A stretch of 64,000 nucleotides of DNA from an uncultured Collinsella sp. (GTDB lineage Bacteria; Actinomycetota; Coriobacteriia; Coriobacteriales; Coriobacteriaceae), in NCBI GenBank assembly GCA_900758845.1, contig CAAESW010000001.1, forward strand, positions 33,670 through 97,669, read 5' to 3'. Below, one piece after another: positions 50,634-58,859 of this stretch; within the stretch, counting starts at the first letter, position 1; each line of letters begins with the position of its first letter. Under the pieces are notes generated by a model, which was not told the DNA's origin, did not search any database, and saw only the letters and a list, made by a program, of their open reading frames with translations. Both the position numbers and the translations under genes were made by a program.

Positions 50634-50687
50634 TCACGCCGACGGGCGCAAACAGGAGCCCGGCATTCGTCTTGGTAAGCAATTCAT
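50634..50687 (-). CDS. 17-residue leader peptide upstream of metY with Cys codons
   Basis: AAAGGAGG lies seven bases before an ATG that opens MNCLPRRMPGSCLRPSA and a TGA stop. It has cysteines at positions 3 and 12 and two methionines, upstream of a sulfur-assimilation gene. The RNA can form competing hairpins: the ribosome-site GGAGGCCCGCAT with ATGCCGGGCTCC, or CTCCTG with CAGGAG further on. This is the layout of translation-coupled attenuation by cysteine or methionine supply. Confidence 0.6.
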   Translation of the reverse strand: MNCLPRRMPGSCLRPSA

Positions 50688-50755
50688 ATGCGGGCCTCCT
50701 TTCGCATCCCGGTTCCGTGGTCGGCTTAATTACCTACCGCCTTTGTGTGTTTTGA

Positions 50756-50784
50756 ATAGTACGAGCATTGTTTCCCTCGGTCAA
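50756..50784 (-). promoter_or_regulatory. Promoter of metY
   Basis: On the minus strand a -35 TTGACC (50779-50784) and a -10 TACTAT (50756-50761) are separated by exactly 17 bases. Transcription should start near 50749, giving a leader of about 177 bases. Confidence 0.75.
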
Positions 50785-50804
50785 TCACTTAAAAGCGCTA
50801 ACTT

Positions 50805-50825
50805 GTTATCGGTTTTATAGATAAC
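50805..50825. promoter_or_regulatory. LysR-type binding site between metY and the divergent regulator
   Basis: GTTATC and GATAAC form an inverted repeat with nine bases between (an ATC-N9-GAT / T-N11-A site). Its centre is about 66 bases upstream of the inferred metY start, the classic position for LysR-type activators, and it would also cover the regulator's own promoter. Confidence 0.65.
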
Positions 50826-50845
50826 ACTCGAAAGGACGGGCGCCG

Positions 50846-51784
50846 ATGACCCTCCAGCAGCTTCGCTTTTTGATCGCCGTGGCAGAGTCCGGTTCGATCA
50901 ACGCCGCAGCCCAGCGCCTCTATACGGCGCAGTCCAATATCTCCAATGCCGTCAAAAGCCTGGAGCAGGAACTTCATATCGAAATCTTTACGCGCTCCAG
51001 CCGCGGTGCTGCACTCACCAACGACGGCACCGAGCTTTTGGGTTATGCACGCCAGGTCGTAGAGCAGGCCGACATGCTCGAGGCCCGCTACGAGGACGGC
51101 GGTACACCTCAGGCCCGCCTCGCCATCTCGGCCCAACACTACGCGTTTTCGGTCGAGGCCTTTGTCAACGTCGTCGAACGCTGCCGCGACAGCAAGTTCG
51201 AGTTCATCATGCGCGAGACCACCACGGCGCAGATCATCGACGACATCCGTGCGTTTCGCAGCGACATCGGCATCCTCTATCTGGACGACTTTAACGCCCG
51301 CGTCCTGCAGAAGGCCTTCGCCGATGCCCGAGCGAGCTTTCATCCCCTCTTTGATGCGAAAGTCCACGTGTTCGTCAGCGAACGCCACCCGCTCGCCCGC
51401 CGCCCGCAGCTGTCGCTTGCCGACCTCACACCCTATACGCGCTATAGCTTTGAGCAGGGCACCTCTAATTCCTTCTATTACTCCGAGGAACCGTTTAGCT
51501 ATATTCCCTGCAACCGCAATATCCGCGTATCCGACCGCGGGACGCTCACCAACCTGCTGATAACCTCGAACGGCTATGCGCTGTCGACCGGCGTACTCTC
51601 CAGCGAAATGCAGTGGGGCATGGCCTCGATCCCCTTGGCAGACGCCCCGACGATGCATGTGGGCTACATCATGCACGACGATCGCAAGCCCTCTCCCCTC
51701 TTGCAGCAATACCTCGACGAACTCAACCGCATCATCCATGCCAACCAACTGTCGGAAGACGGGGTAGAAATCGTAGATTGCTAG
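50846..51784 (+). CDS. LysR-family transcriptional regulator
   Basis: The 312-residue regulator has the N-terminal helix-turn-helix (LRFLIAVAESGSINAAAQRL, then SNISNAVKSLEQELHIEIFTR) and a type 2 periplasmic-binding-like effector domain (about 90-300). It is divergent from metY and separated from it by a LysR-type palindrome, so control of sulfur amino acid synthesis is the natural inference. The effector is unknown. AAAGGA lies about 12 bases upstream of the ATG. Confidence 0.9.
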   Translation: MTLQQLRFLIAVAESGSINAAAQRLYTAQSNISNAVKSLEQELHIEIFTRSSRGAALTNDGTELLGYARQVVEQADMLEARYEDGGTPQARLAISAQHYAFSVEAFVNVVERCRDSKFEFIMRETTTAQIIDDIRAFRSDIGILYLDDFNARVLQKAFADARASFHPLFDAKVHVFVSERHPLARRPQLSLADLTPYTRYSFEQGTSNSFYYSEEPFSYIPCNRNIRVSDRGTLTNLLITSNGYALSTGVLSSEMQWGMASIPLADAPTMHVGYIMHDDRKPSPLLQQYLDELNRIIHANQLSEDGVEIVDC

Positions 51785-51847
51785 CCCCCGGCGGGCATGG
51801 CGCTACAATGGTCACTCACACGAAACGTACCCAACGAAAGGAACCAT

Positions 51848-52333
51848 GTGAAGGTCATCATCTATACCGACGGCTCGGCCCGATCAAATCCGGGACGCGG
51901 CGGCTACGGCGCCGTGCTCAAATACACCAACCCCGCCGGCAAGACCTTCACCTCTGAGCTTTCGCGCGGCTACGCCAAGACCACCAACAACCGCATGGAG
52001 CTCATGGCCGTTATCGTGGCACTCGAGGCGCTCAACCGCCCCTGCGACGTCGAAGTCCATTCCGATTCGCAGTACGTCGTTAACGCCTTCAACAAGCACT
52101 GGATCGACGGCTGGAAAAAACGCGGCTGGAAGACCGCCAACAAGCAGCCTGTCAAGAACCGCGATCTGTGGGAGCGCCTGCTCACCGCAAAGAGCAAGCA
52201 CAAGGTTGAGTTCATCTGGGTTAAGGGTCACGCCGGCCATGAGCTCAACGAGCGCTGCGACGAGCTTGCCACCAGGGCGGCCGACGGCAGCAACCTCGAT
52301 ATCGACACTGGCTTTAACGAGAGCGACCTGTAA
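51848..52333 (+). CDS. rnhA: Ribonuclease HI
   Basis: The 161-residue enzyme shows the four catalytic acids: aspartate in IYTDGSARSNPG, glutamate in NNRMELMAV, aspartate in VHSDSQYVV and aspartate in NERCDELA, plus the basic protrusion WKKRGWKTANKQPVKNRDLW. It degrades RNA in RNA-DNA hybrids. The start is the GTG at 51848 with AAAGGA upstream; the ATG-initiated frame to 51797 lacks a site. Confidence 0.94.
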   Translation: MKVIIYTDGSARSNPGRGGYGAVLKYTNPAGKTFTSELSRGYAKTTNNRMELMAVIVALEALNRPCDVEVHSDSQYVVNAFNKHWIDGWKKRGWKTANKQPVKNRDLWERLLTAKSKHKVEFIWVKGHAGHELNERCDELATRAADGSNLDIDTGFNESDL

Positions 52334-52408
52334 CGGCGTTTTCGCACGCTATTTCCTGCCCCTTCGCGCTACACTCATCCTGTAAACCGAACGGCACGAG
52401 GGGGATAC

Positions 52409-53515
52409 ATGCTGCGTATAGCGACCATCGGCACATCCATGATTACCGACGACTTTATCCAGGTCGTCAACGCCAACGACCAAGCTGCGTTTGTGGGCAC
52501 GCTCTCGCGCGATGCTGATCGCGGCGCCGCCTTTACCGCCGAGCGCGGTGGCGAGCGAAACTTTACGTCACTCGATGAGCTTGCGGCAACCGTCGACGTC
52601 GACGCCGTCTATATCGGCAGTCCTAACGCACTTCACTACGAGCAGGCCCTTGCCTGCATCGCCGGTGGCAAGCACGTCATCGTCGAGAAACCCTTCTGCG
52701 CCACCGAAGCGCAGGCGCTGGAAGTCTTCCGCGCTGCCGAGGCAGCAGGTGTCGTGGCCCTCGAGGCCATGCGTCCCCTCCACGATCCCGCCTTCCACGC
52801 CATCGAGGACGCCCTGGGCGAGATCGCTCCCATCCGCCGCGCTTCATTGCGCTTTGGCAAGTATTCCTCGCGCTACAACGAGATTCTCGCGGGACGCGCC
52901 ACCAATATCTTCGACTGCAACATGGCATCGGGTTCCCTCATGGACATTGGTGTCTACACCGTCGAGCCCATGGTCGAGATTTTCGGCATGCCCTCCGGCC
53001 TTACGAGCATGGCTACGCTGCTCGACCCCACCACGCGACAGCTCACGCACGGCCCCATCGACGGCTGCGGTTCCATCCTCGCCAGCTACGGCGGTGGCCG
53101 CATCTCCGTCGAGCTCGCGCACTCCAAAATTACGAATGACCTACTGCCCTCGCAAATCGAAGGCGAGCGTGGCACTATCCAGATTGACCATCTGTCCACG
53201 CCCCGCAACGTCCGCATCGACTATCGCGGCGACGTCGTACGCGGCTCGGCGACCGAGGCACCGCGTGAACAGAGCGACAGCGGCCGCGTGCTCGACCTGC
53301 CCAAATCGAGCAACACCATGGAATACGAACTCGCAGACTTTATCACCGCCATCGGCGGCATCGATAACGTCAAGGAAGAGATTTGGGAGACCCCGGCGGG
53401 ACGCCACGAGCTTGGCCACTACCGCGATGTCACGCTCGTCTCACTGCGCATCATGGATGCCGTGCGCCAGCAGGCCGGCATTACCTTCCCGGCCGACGCA
53501 GGCAAGCAGGCATAG
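52409..53515 (+). CDS. Gfo/Idh/MocA-family oxidoreductase
   Basis: The 368-residue protein has a Rossmann N-terminus (LRIATIGTSMITDDFIQ), GKHVIVEKPFCATEAQA with the family lysine, and NMASGSLMDIGVYTVEPM in the second domain. It resembles dehydrogenases acting on sugars or dihydrodiols; the substrate is unknown. It is followed two bases later by the acylphosphatase gene, so the two are cotranscribed. Confidence 0.87.
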   Translation: MLRIATIGTSMITDDFIQVVNANDQAAFVGTLSRDADRGAAFTAERGGERNFTSLDELAATVDVDAVYIGSPNALHYEQALACIAGGKHVIVEKPFCATEAQALEVFRAAEAAGVVALEAMRPLHDPAFHAIEDALGEIAPIRRASLRFGKYSSRYNEILAGRATNIFDCNMASGSLMDIGVYTVEPMVEIFGMPSGLTSMATLLDPTTRQLTHGPIDGCGSILASYGGGRISVELAHSKITNDLLPSQIEGERGTIQIDHLSTPRNVRIDYRGDVVRGSATEAPREQSDSGRVLDLPKSSNTMEYELADFITAIGGIDNVKEEIWETPAGRHELGHYRDVTLVSLRIMDAVRQQAGITFPADAGKQA

Positions 53516-53517
53516 CG

Positions 53518-53928
53518 ATGGGCCTCTTCGATACGTTCTTCTCCAGCGTCACCGGCGGCAGTCGAGAGCCTCAAAAACCATCAAACGTCGAGCTCGAGCT
53601 GCGCCGCAGGCTTACCGTGCTCGCAAGCGACGAGGCCACTCAAGACACTCCCCTGCGCTATTTCCTGCACTGGACGGGGCAAGTCCAAGGCGTTGGTTTT
53701 CGCTTTACCAACACCAACCTCGCGCAGGCACGCGCACTCACCGGCTGGGTGCGTAACATGGAAGACGGCTCAGTCGAGATGGAGATACAGGGAGCTCCGG
53801 CAAACGTCCTATCTCATCTCGAGGCGCTTCATGCCTCCTACGAGCGCATGGGAACGCGTTTTCGCCTCGTAGACGCCCAGGCCCGAGCCCCACTTGCCAA
53901 TGAAGACGGTTTCAGTCCTCATTATTAG
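53518..53928 (+). CDS. Acylphosphatase with N-terminal extension
   Basis: The 136-residue protein contains the acylphosphatase domain at about 45-130, with the phosphate loop GQVQGVGFRF (catalytic arginine) and GWVRNMEDGSVEMEIQG (catalytic asparagine). The usual protein is about 90 residues; here some 40 extra N-terminal residues precede the domain. It hydrolyses acyl phosphates such as acetyl phosphate. The ATG at 53518 lies two bases after the oxidoreductase stop. Confidence 0.87.
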   Translation: MGLFDTFFSSVTGGSREPQKPSNVELELRRRLTVLASDEATQDTPLRYFLHWTGQVQGVGFRFTNTNLAQARALTGWVRNMEDGSVEMEIQGAPANVLSHLEALHASYERMGTRFRLVDAQARAPLANEDGFSPHY

Positions 53929-53989
53929 TATTGTGTGCTAAATACGGTATCATTTACCTACGACCGTTAATAGAAAAGAGGCGAGGCGC

Positions 53990-54370
53990 ATGGCGGTGCA
54001 AAGAAGGAATACCAGGCAGCGAAAGCTGGTTCTTGACGCCGTGCGCCAAAGCTATAACCATCCCACCGCCGACGAAATCTACAACGTCGTGCGCGCGCAG
54101 GATGACAAAATCAGCCGCGGTACGGTCTACCGCAATCTCAATCTCTTGGCCGACGCAGGCGAAATCCTCTCCATCAAGACGCCGGGCGGCAGCCGCTTCG
54201 ATCGCACGATCGAGCCGCATGCGCATATCATCTGCACCTCGTGCAGCCGCGTCATCGACGTACCGCTCCCCTTCGATGCCCAGCTCGACGCCAAGGCGTC
54301 CGAGCAAATCGGCTGGCACGTCACGTCGCACTACACCATCTTCGAGGGTCTCTGCCCCGACTGCCGGTAG
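53990..54370 (+). CDS. Fur/PerR-family metalloregulator
   Basis: The 126-residue regulator has a winged helix (TRQRKLVLDAVRQSYNHPTADEIYNVVR, ISRGTVYRNLNLLADAG), the RFDRTIEPHAHIICTSCSRV metal and zinc region, and the second zinc pair CPDC at the end. The pattern is closest to PerR or a short Fur. It probably controls oxidative stress or metal genes elsewhere. The ATG follows GAGGCGAGG. Confidence 0.88.
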   Translation: MAVQRRNTRQRKLVLDAVRQSYNHPTADEIYNVVRAQDDKISRGTVYRNLNLLADAGEILSIKTPGGSRFDRTIEPHAHIICTSCSRVIDVPLPFDAQLDAKASEQIGWHVTSHYTIFEGLCPDCR

Positions 54371-54451
54371 ATGTTCGGGACATGCCTTAAGATCCACCTT
54401 TCCGCGCTTTGCAGCAAAAAATAGATTTCTAGGCATGTCCCAAATATCTAC
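54367..54451. repeat. Inverted repeat spanning both stop codons of convergent genes
   Basis: Arms at 54367-54387 and 54431-54451 (GTAGATGTTCGGGACATGCCT and its near-complement) agree at 19 of 21 positions. The TAG at the left end is the stop of the Fur-type gene and the CTA at the right end is the stop of the HAD gene. The hairpin can act as a shared terminator, with the loop region also containing a run of As. Confidence 0.65.
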
Positions 54452-55245
54452 TCAGCGAGCAGGCGATGCAATTCCTCTTCGACCGTGTGCACGTAACGGA
54501 CGCGATCGTTGACGCCACGCATGGTGGGGTTGCAGCTCTCCATCAGATAGGGATGGCCCACGACGTTGAGCATGTCGCGATCGTTCTCATTGTCGCCAAA
54601 AGCCATCATCTCATCGGGCGAAATACCCAGGGCACGACCGTAATCGGCAAGCGCGGAGCCCTTGCCCGAACCGAAACCGATCAAGTCCGTCCATGCGGTT
54701 CCCGACGTCATCACTTCGACACGATCGCTAAAGAGGCGCTCGAAATACTCCCGGGCTGCCGGATAATCCACCTCGGGCGTCTGGAAGCCAATCTTAATGA
54801 CATCCTCGTCGATGTCCTCGGGACGGTCGACCACCGCCACATCGCAGTGGACCACATAGCGCAAATGGTCGACGAACGCATCGTTACCGCTCATGGCGTA
54901 GATGTGCCCCTCACACGAAAGGGTCACGTCGGTATGGGGATACGCAACCACGGCATTCGCGATAGCCATAGCAAGGCTACGCTCCATAGAGCGCTTGACA
55001 ACGGCACGCCCCTCGCTCATCACCAGGGTTCCGTTTTCGCATACATAGGTGAGCTCATCGGCCACCGGGGCAAACAGGTAGCGCAAGCTCGCATATTGAC
55101 GGCCACTCGCCGGCATAAACACGATACCGCGACGATGCAGCTCATCGATAAGCTCAAAGGCCTCGGAACGCAGCTCGCGCTCCCCCGGATGCAGCAACGT
55201 GCCGTCCAAATCGCATGCAATCAGTTTGATTCCCTCAAGACCCAT
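54448..55245 (-). CDS. Cof-type HAD phosphatase
   Basis: The 265-residue protein has ACDLDGTLLHPGE, MPASGRQYASL, a lysine in SGKGSALADYG and FGDNENDRDMLNVVGHPYLM. It belongs to the same Cof/IIB family as the gene at 26257 but is a distinct paralogue. The substrate is unknown. I favour the ATG at 55245 (MGLEGIKLIACDLDG) with GGGGAA upstream over the longer frame to 55320. Confidence 0.85.
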   Translation of the reverse strand: MGLEGIKLIACDLDGTLLHPGERELRSEAFELIDELHRRGIVFMPASGRQYASLRYLFAPVADELTYVCENGTLVMSEGRAVVKRSMERSLAMAIANAVVAYPHTDVTLSCEGHIYAMSGNDAFVDHLRYVVHCDVAVVDRPEDIDEDVIKIGFQTPEVDYPAAREYFERLFSDRVEVMTSGTAWTDLIGFGSGKGSALADYGRALGISPDEMMAFGDNENDRDMLNVVGHPYLMESCNPTMRGVNDRVRYVHTVEEELHRLLAE

Positions 55246-55328
55246 ATGCTTCCCCCAAAGCCTCATATCAACAGCAAGACGGACCTTGATCGGTCGCCCC
55301 TCAAAGCCCGTCTTGCGCATACGCGCGC

Positions 55329-55907
55329 TTAGCCGCGCGCCTTTTTTACGATGGTAAAGTCGGGAGCCATGCTCACGACGACCTCCGCCGCACTCGACGC
55401 AAAGCGCCGGTCCGCATCGAGTTCACGGGTAACCAGCGAGAGCCGAACACCCTCGACACCCCGGAGCATGCGGCCCAAAACAGGCTGCACCGGCGTATAC
55501 ATGCGCACAGTATGCTCGTCCGAGTCGCCCCGGAAGAGCGGCGCATGCATGTTGCCGATCTCCCAGCACGAATGCGCGAGCGCAATCGGGTCCATGCGGT
55601 CAACTTCGACCAAATAAACCTCGGCGCTGCGCAAGCGCACGACAACCGCCACGGGCACCATGCCCGAACGGTCAATGGCGAGCACGTCGCCGTCGGCAAG
55701 ACGACCGCCGTCGGCAGTATCCAGCCGAACATCGACCGTGCGCCCCAGCTCCGTCACGCCCACAAACGCGTATACATCAGCCTGGTCCCAATCGAGCAGT
55801 AGCTCGTCAACTTCAAAGACGCCGCCCAACTTCCGGCGAAGCAGGAGTTCATAGGACGGATCGTTGAGATTTCCCAAGCATGTCGTCGAAACCAAGCGTT
55901 CAGGCAT
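55329..55907 (-). CDS. UreE-like protein (nickel chaperone fold) without urease genes
   Basis: The 192-residue protein has a beta-rich N-terminal half and a C-terminal domain whose ALAHSCWEIGNMHAPLFR matches the UreE segment ALAYHLGNRH-xPL. The histidine that binds nickel at the dimer interface in UreE is kept (H121). The His-rich tail of classical UreE is missing and there is no urease cluster here. The start overlaps the region of the upstream FKBP stop (three bases between), so the two are translationally linked. A metal-delivery role is inferred; the family call is moderate. Confidence 0.6.
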   Translation of the reverse strand: MPERLVSTTCLGNLNDPSYELLLRRKLGGVFEVDELLLDWDQADVYAFVGVTELGRTVDVRLDTADGGRLADGDVLAIDRSGMVPVAVVVRLRSAEVYLVEVDRMDPIALAHSCWEIGNMHAPLFRGDSDEHTVRMYTPVQPVLGRMLRGVEGVRLSLVTRELDADRRFASSAAEVVVSMAPDFTIVKKARG

Positions 55908-55910
55908 ACT

Positions 55911-56339
55911 CTAACCCTCGACCTCGACGAGCTCGATATCAAAGTTGAGGTCCTTACCGGCCAGCTCGTGGTTGGCGTCGAGCGTCACGGCCTCGGGCGT
56001 TACATCGATGACCACGGCGGGGACGGGCATACCGCTCGGCGTGGACAGGAAGAGCTTCATGCCCTTCTCAATCTGCTCGATGTTGGGAACCTGTTCGGCC
56101 GGGAAGGTCAGAACCATCTCGGGATTGTGCTCGCCGTAGGCATCGGCAGCAGGAATGTGCACGGTCTTCTTCTCACCCACCTGCATGTCGACAACAGCGG
56201 CGTCGAAGCCCTTGATCATCTGGCCGGCGCCGCAGGTGAACTCCAGCGGCTCGCCGCGATCGTAGGAGCTATCGAACTGCGTGCCGTCGTCGAGCGTGCC
56301 GCGATAATGAGTCTTGACCTTCTTGCCCTGGTTGGACAT
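55911..56339 (-). CDS. FKBP-type peptidyl-prolyl isomerase (SlyD-like)
   Basis: The 142-residue protein has an FKBP domain (THYRGTLDDGTQFDSSYDRGEPLEF, GAGQMIKGFDAAVVDMQVGEKKTV) interrupted by an IF-type insert (about 65-125), the SlyD arrangement. SlyD helps fold proteins and delivers nickel to hydrogenases in E. coli. This one lacks the His/Cys-rich C-terminal tail. It precedes the UreE-like gene directly. The ATG at 56339 follows GGAGG. Confidence 0.87.
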   Translation of the reverse strand: MSNQGKKVKTHYRGTLDDGTQFDSSYDRGEPLEFTCGAGQMIKGFDAAVVDMQVGEKKTVHIPAADAYGEHNPEMVLTFPAEQVPNIEQIEKGMKLFLSTPSGMPVPAVVIDVTPEAVTLDANHELAGKDLNFDIELVEVEG

Positions 56340-56459
56340 GGAAACCTCCGTGATAAGGGCGGCGCACAACACGGGCCGCCATGAACATATGGCGCTAACT
56401 ATACCCTAGTCATACAATTTGAAGACAGTTTGCAAAGAAACGCTGCATCCGGAGGAACC

Positions 56460-57473
56460 ATGGCATATCCCGTATTTGACCTACACTGCGACACCGCCGA
56501 CCGAATCGGCTGGGCCACGCTCGATCTCGACCTGCGCTTTACCGCCGGCACCGACGGTTATTTCCCTGGCGACGAAACGCATCCGCAAGATTTCGACCTC
56601 ATCGAGGGCAACGCCTGTGCCATCTCGCTCGCAAAGATCGGCAACACGCCGTGGGCACAGTGCTTCGCCACGTTTGTCCCCGACGAGATTTCCACCGCCC
56701 ACGCCGCGCGCTTCCAGGCGCAGATCATGGCGCATATGAGCGGCCAGGCAATGCTCAACCACGACCGCATGGTCAACGTACGCAGCGCGGCAGACATTCG
56801 CCCCGCGCTCAAAGACGGCAAGGTCGCCTGCATCCACACCATCGAAAACGCCACGTTCTTTGCCGAGGACCCCGCGCTGATCGAGGTGCTCAAGAGCTTG
56901 GGCGTACTCATGTCATCGCTCAGCTGGAATGCGCAGGGACCGCTCGCGAGCGGACACGATACCCACGCCGGCCTCACCGCCGCCGGCATCGAGGCACTTA
57001 CGCAGATGGAGCACGCCGGCATGGTGCTCGACGTCTCCCACCTCAACGATGAGTGCTTTGACGAGGTTGTCGCCCACGCCACACGTCCCTTCGTCGCCAG
57101 CCACTCCAACTCCCGTGCGGTTTGCGGCGTCAAACGCAACCTTACCGACGACCAGTTCCGCACCATTCGCGACATGGGCGGCATCGTCGGCCTCAACTAC
57201 TGCAGCGAGTTCCTTTCCAACGACGCAACCGACAAGACAGCCGCAGACGTCACCTTCGACCAGCTAGCGGCACATATCGAGCACTGGCTCGACCTGGGCG
57301 GCGAGGACGTCATCGCGCTCGGCGGCGACTGGGACGGTGCCACGGTGCCCGCCTTCCTCTCCGATGCCAGCAAGATGCCCGAGTTCCAGAACATGCTCTC
57401 CAAGCACTTTGGCAAGACCGTGATGCAGAAGCTCTGCAGTGATAATGCCCTTGCCTTCTTTGAGCGTTATTAA
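56460..57473 (+). CDS. Membrane dipeptidase family M19 (renal dipeptidase-like)
   Basis: The 337-residue TIM-barrel metallopeptidase has FDLHCDTAD (HxD), the bridging glutamate in IHTIENATFF, VLDVSHLND and FVASHSNSRAVCG (zinc histidines), and GGDWDGAT. M19 enzymes cut dipeptides, including those with a D-residue. No signal peptide is seen, so it is probably cytosolic. GGAGG lies seven bases before the ATG at 56460. Confidence 0.9.
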   Translation: MAYPVFDLHCDTADRIGWATLDLDLRFTAGTDGYFPGDETHPQDFDLIEGNACAISLAKIGNTPWAQCFATFVPDEISTAHAARFQAQIMAHMSGQAMLNHDRMVNVRSAADIRPALKDGKVACIHTIENATFFAEDPALIEVLKSLGVLMSSLSWNAQGPLASGHDTHAGLTAAGIEALTQMEHAGMVLDVSHLNDECFDEVVAHATRPFVASHSNSRAVCGVKRNLTDDQFRTIRDMGGIVGLNYCSEFLSNDATDKTAADVTFDQLAAHIEHWLDLGGEDVIALGGDWDGATVPAFLSDASKMPEFQNMLSKHFGKTVMQKLCSDNALAFFERY

Positions 57474-57547
57474 TTTCACATCCCCTGAGCGGGCCGGCAT
57501 GCCGAACGGTCGACATGCCGGCCCGTCCCCAATCTGAAGGATCACTT

Positions 57548-58324
57548 TTGACGCAGCAGTTTACGATTTCCGTATCCCGACCGGATGGGACGCCCATCCC
57601 CGTCGTCGTTACCAAAAAGTGCGTCAAGAACTTCAACCTACGCGTCACATCGAGCGGCGAGGTCCACGCCAGCGCACCACTTGGCGCCAGCCGCGAGCGT
57701 ATCGAAGCGTTTGTGAAGCGCAACAGCGCCTGGATTATCAGCCGACTTGCCCAGCGCGAGCAACGTCAGGCGGCGGCGCGAGAGCCGCTCAGCCCCTCGT
57801 CCATCATTGCGCTTTGGGGCAAACCCATCACCGTTCAGGATGCACTCGACCACAACTTTGAGCCCCCCGCACCGCGGCCCAAGCAGGCCACCTTCGCAAG
57901 TTTTATAGGTGCCGACAAATCGAACGAACGCCCACAGGCCAAGCGGCGCGCAACCCTCGACGGCCTGACGTCCGATGAGCTCCAGACCCGCATCGACCAA
58001 CTCTATGCATCCGAGGTCACCACGGCGCTGCGCGATATGGTACGCGCGTACGAAATCGCAATGGGTGTCGCCGTTTCCCGCGTTTCCGTACGTAGCATGA
58101 AAACGCGTTGGGGCTCATGCACGCCCAAATCCGGTGCCGTTCGCATCGCACGCGAACTTGCCGCCTATCCCATCGAGTGTCTCGGCATGGTTGTCGCCCA
58201 CGAGCTCGTCCACCTGCTCGAGCCAAGCCACAATCAGCGGTTTCACGCCCTGCTCGACACGTACTGTCCCAACAATAGAGCTCTATCGCAGCGGCTCAAG
58301 CAGCCGCCCATAGAGACGTATTAG
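57548..58324 (+). CDS. YgjP-like M48-type metallopeptidase
   Basis: The 258-residue protein has the C-terminal zinc site VVAHELVHLLEPSHNQRFH (HExxH-type reads HELVH), with MKTRWGSCTPKSG upstream, which is the YgjP/SprT-like signature. The N-terminal half has a beta-rich domain typical of this family. The substrate is unknown. The start is the TTG at 57548 with GAAGGA about six bases upstream. Confidence 0.82.
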   Translation: MTQQFTISVSRPDGTPIPVVVTKKCVKNFNLRVTSSGEVHASAPLGASRERIEAFVKRNSAWIISRLAQREQRQAAAREPLSPSSIIALWGKPITVQDALDHNFEPPAPRPKQATFASFIGADKSNERPQAKRRATLDGLTSDELQTRIDQLYASEVTTALRDMVRAYEIAMGVAVSRVSVRSMKTRWGSCTPKSGAVRIARELAAYPIECLGMVVAHELVHLLEPSHNQRFHALLDTYCPNNRALSQRLKQPPIETY

Positions 58325-58330
58325 AACCGG

Positions 58331-58816
58331 TTAGCGCACGCGCTCGATCTCGACGCCGCAGCTTGCCAGGGGAAGACCGACGGGCGCCCACGGCTTATCG
58401 AGCTTTATGCGCACACCAAGCAGCAAGGGATAACGACGCAACAGCATCTGGGCCACACCCTCGGCTGCCGCCTCGATGAGTTTAAACGTATGCTCGCGCA
58501 GATAGCCATCGACATCGTGGCACACCGAGCCGTAGTCAATCGAAGCGTCCAGGTTATCGTGCTCCCCCGCTGCACGCAGGTCGGCATAGAGCACCAAGGA
58601 CACGATGAACTTCTGGCCCAGCGCATTCTCTTCGGGATACACGCCGTGGTTGGCAAAGACCTCGAGACCGTCGATAGTAATGCGGTCAGCATGGCGCAGA
58701 TCGTCATAACTCACGTGGGGCACCGCCGTTGCGGTGGATATTTCGCCCCTTCCACGGCGGGCGAGCTCGGCGCCTTCAGTCTTGGTTGCATTCTCGGGCA
58801 GTTTCTTGTTGCTCAT
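58331..58816 (-). CDS. folB: Dihydroneopterin aldolase
   Basis: FolB cleaves dihydroneopterin to 6-hydroxymethyl-dihydropterin in folate synthesis. Residues about 45-161 form the domain, with ITIDGLEVFANHGVYPEENALGQKF, DYGSVCHDV and the catalytic-type lysine in RIKLDKPWAPVGLP. About 40 extra N-terminal residues of low complexity precede it. It is encoded near folE and an HD protein on the same strand, but folP and folK are not in the window. Confidence 0.9.
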   Translation of the reverse strand: MSNKKLPENATKTEGAELARRGRGEISTATAVPHVSYDDLRHADRITIDGLEVFANHGVYPEENALGQKFIVSLVLYADLRAAGEHDNLDASIDYGSVCHDVDGYLREHTFKLIEAAAEGVAQMLLRRYPLLLGVRIKLDKPWAPVGLPLASCGVEIERVR

Positions 58817-58859
58817 CGCGATCGTCTCCTTCGTTTAGAACCCCGACCGCACAAACTAA

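Noticed and set aside
50573..50760. SAM riboswitch in the metY leader
   Set aside because: The conserved SAM-I and SAM-IV core sequences are not visible; the leader is better explained by the short Cys-containing ORF and its competing stems.
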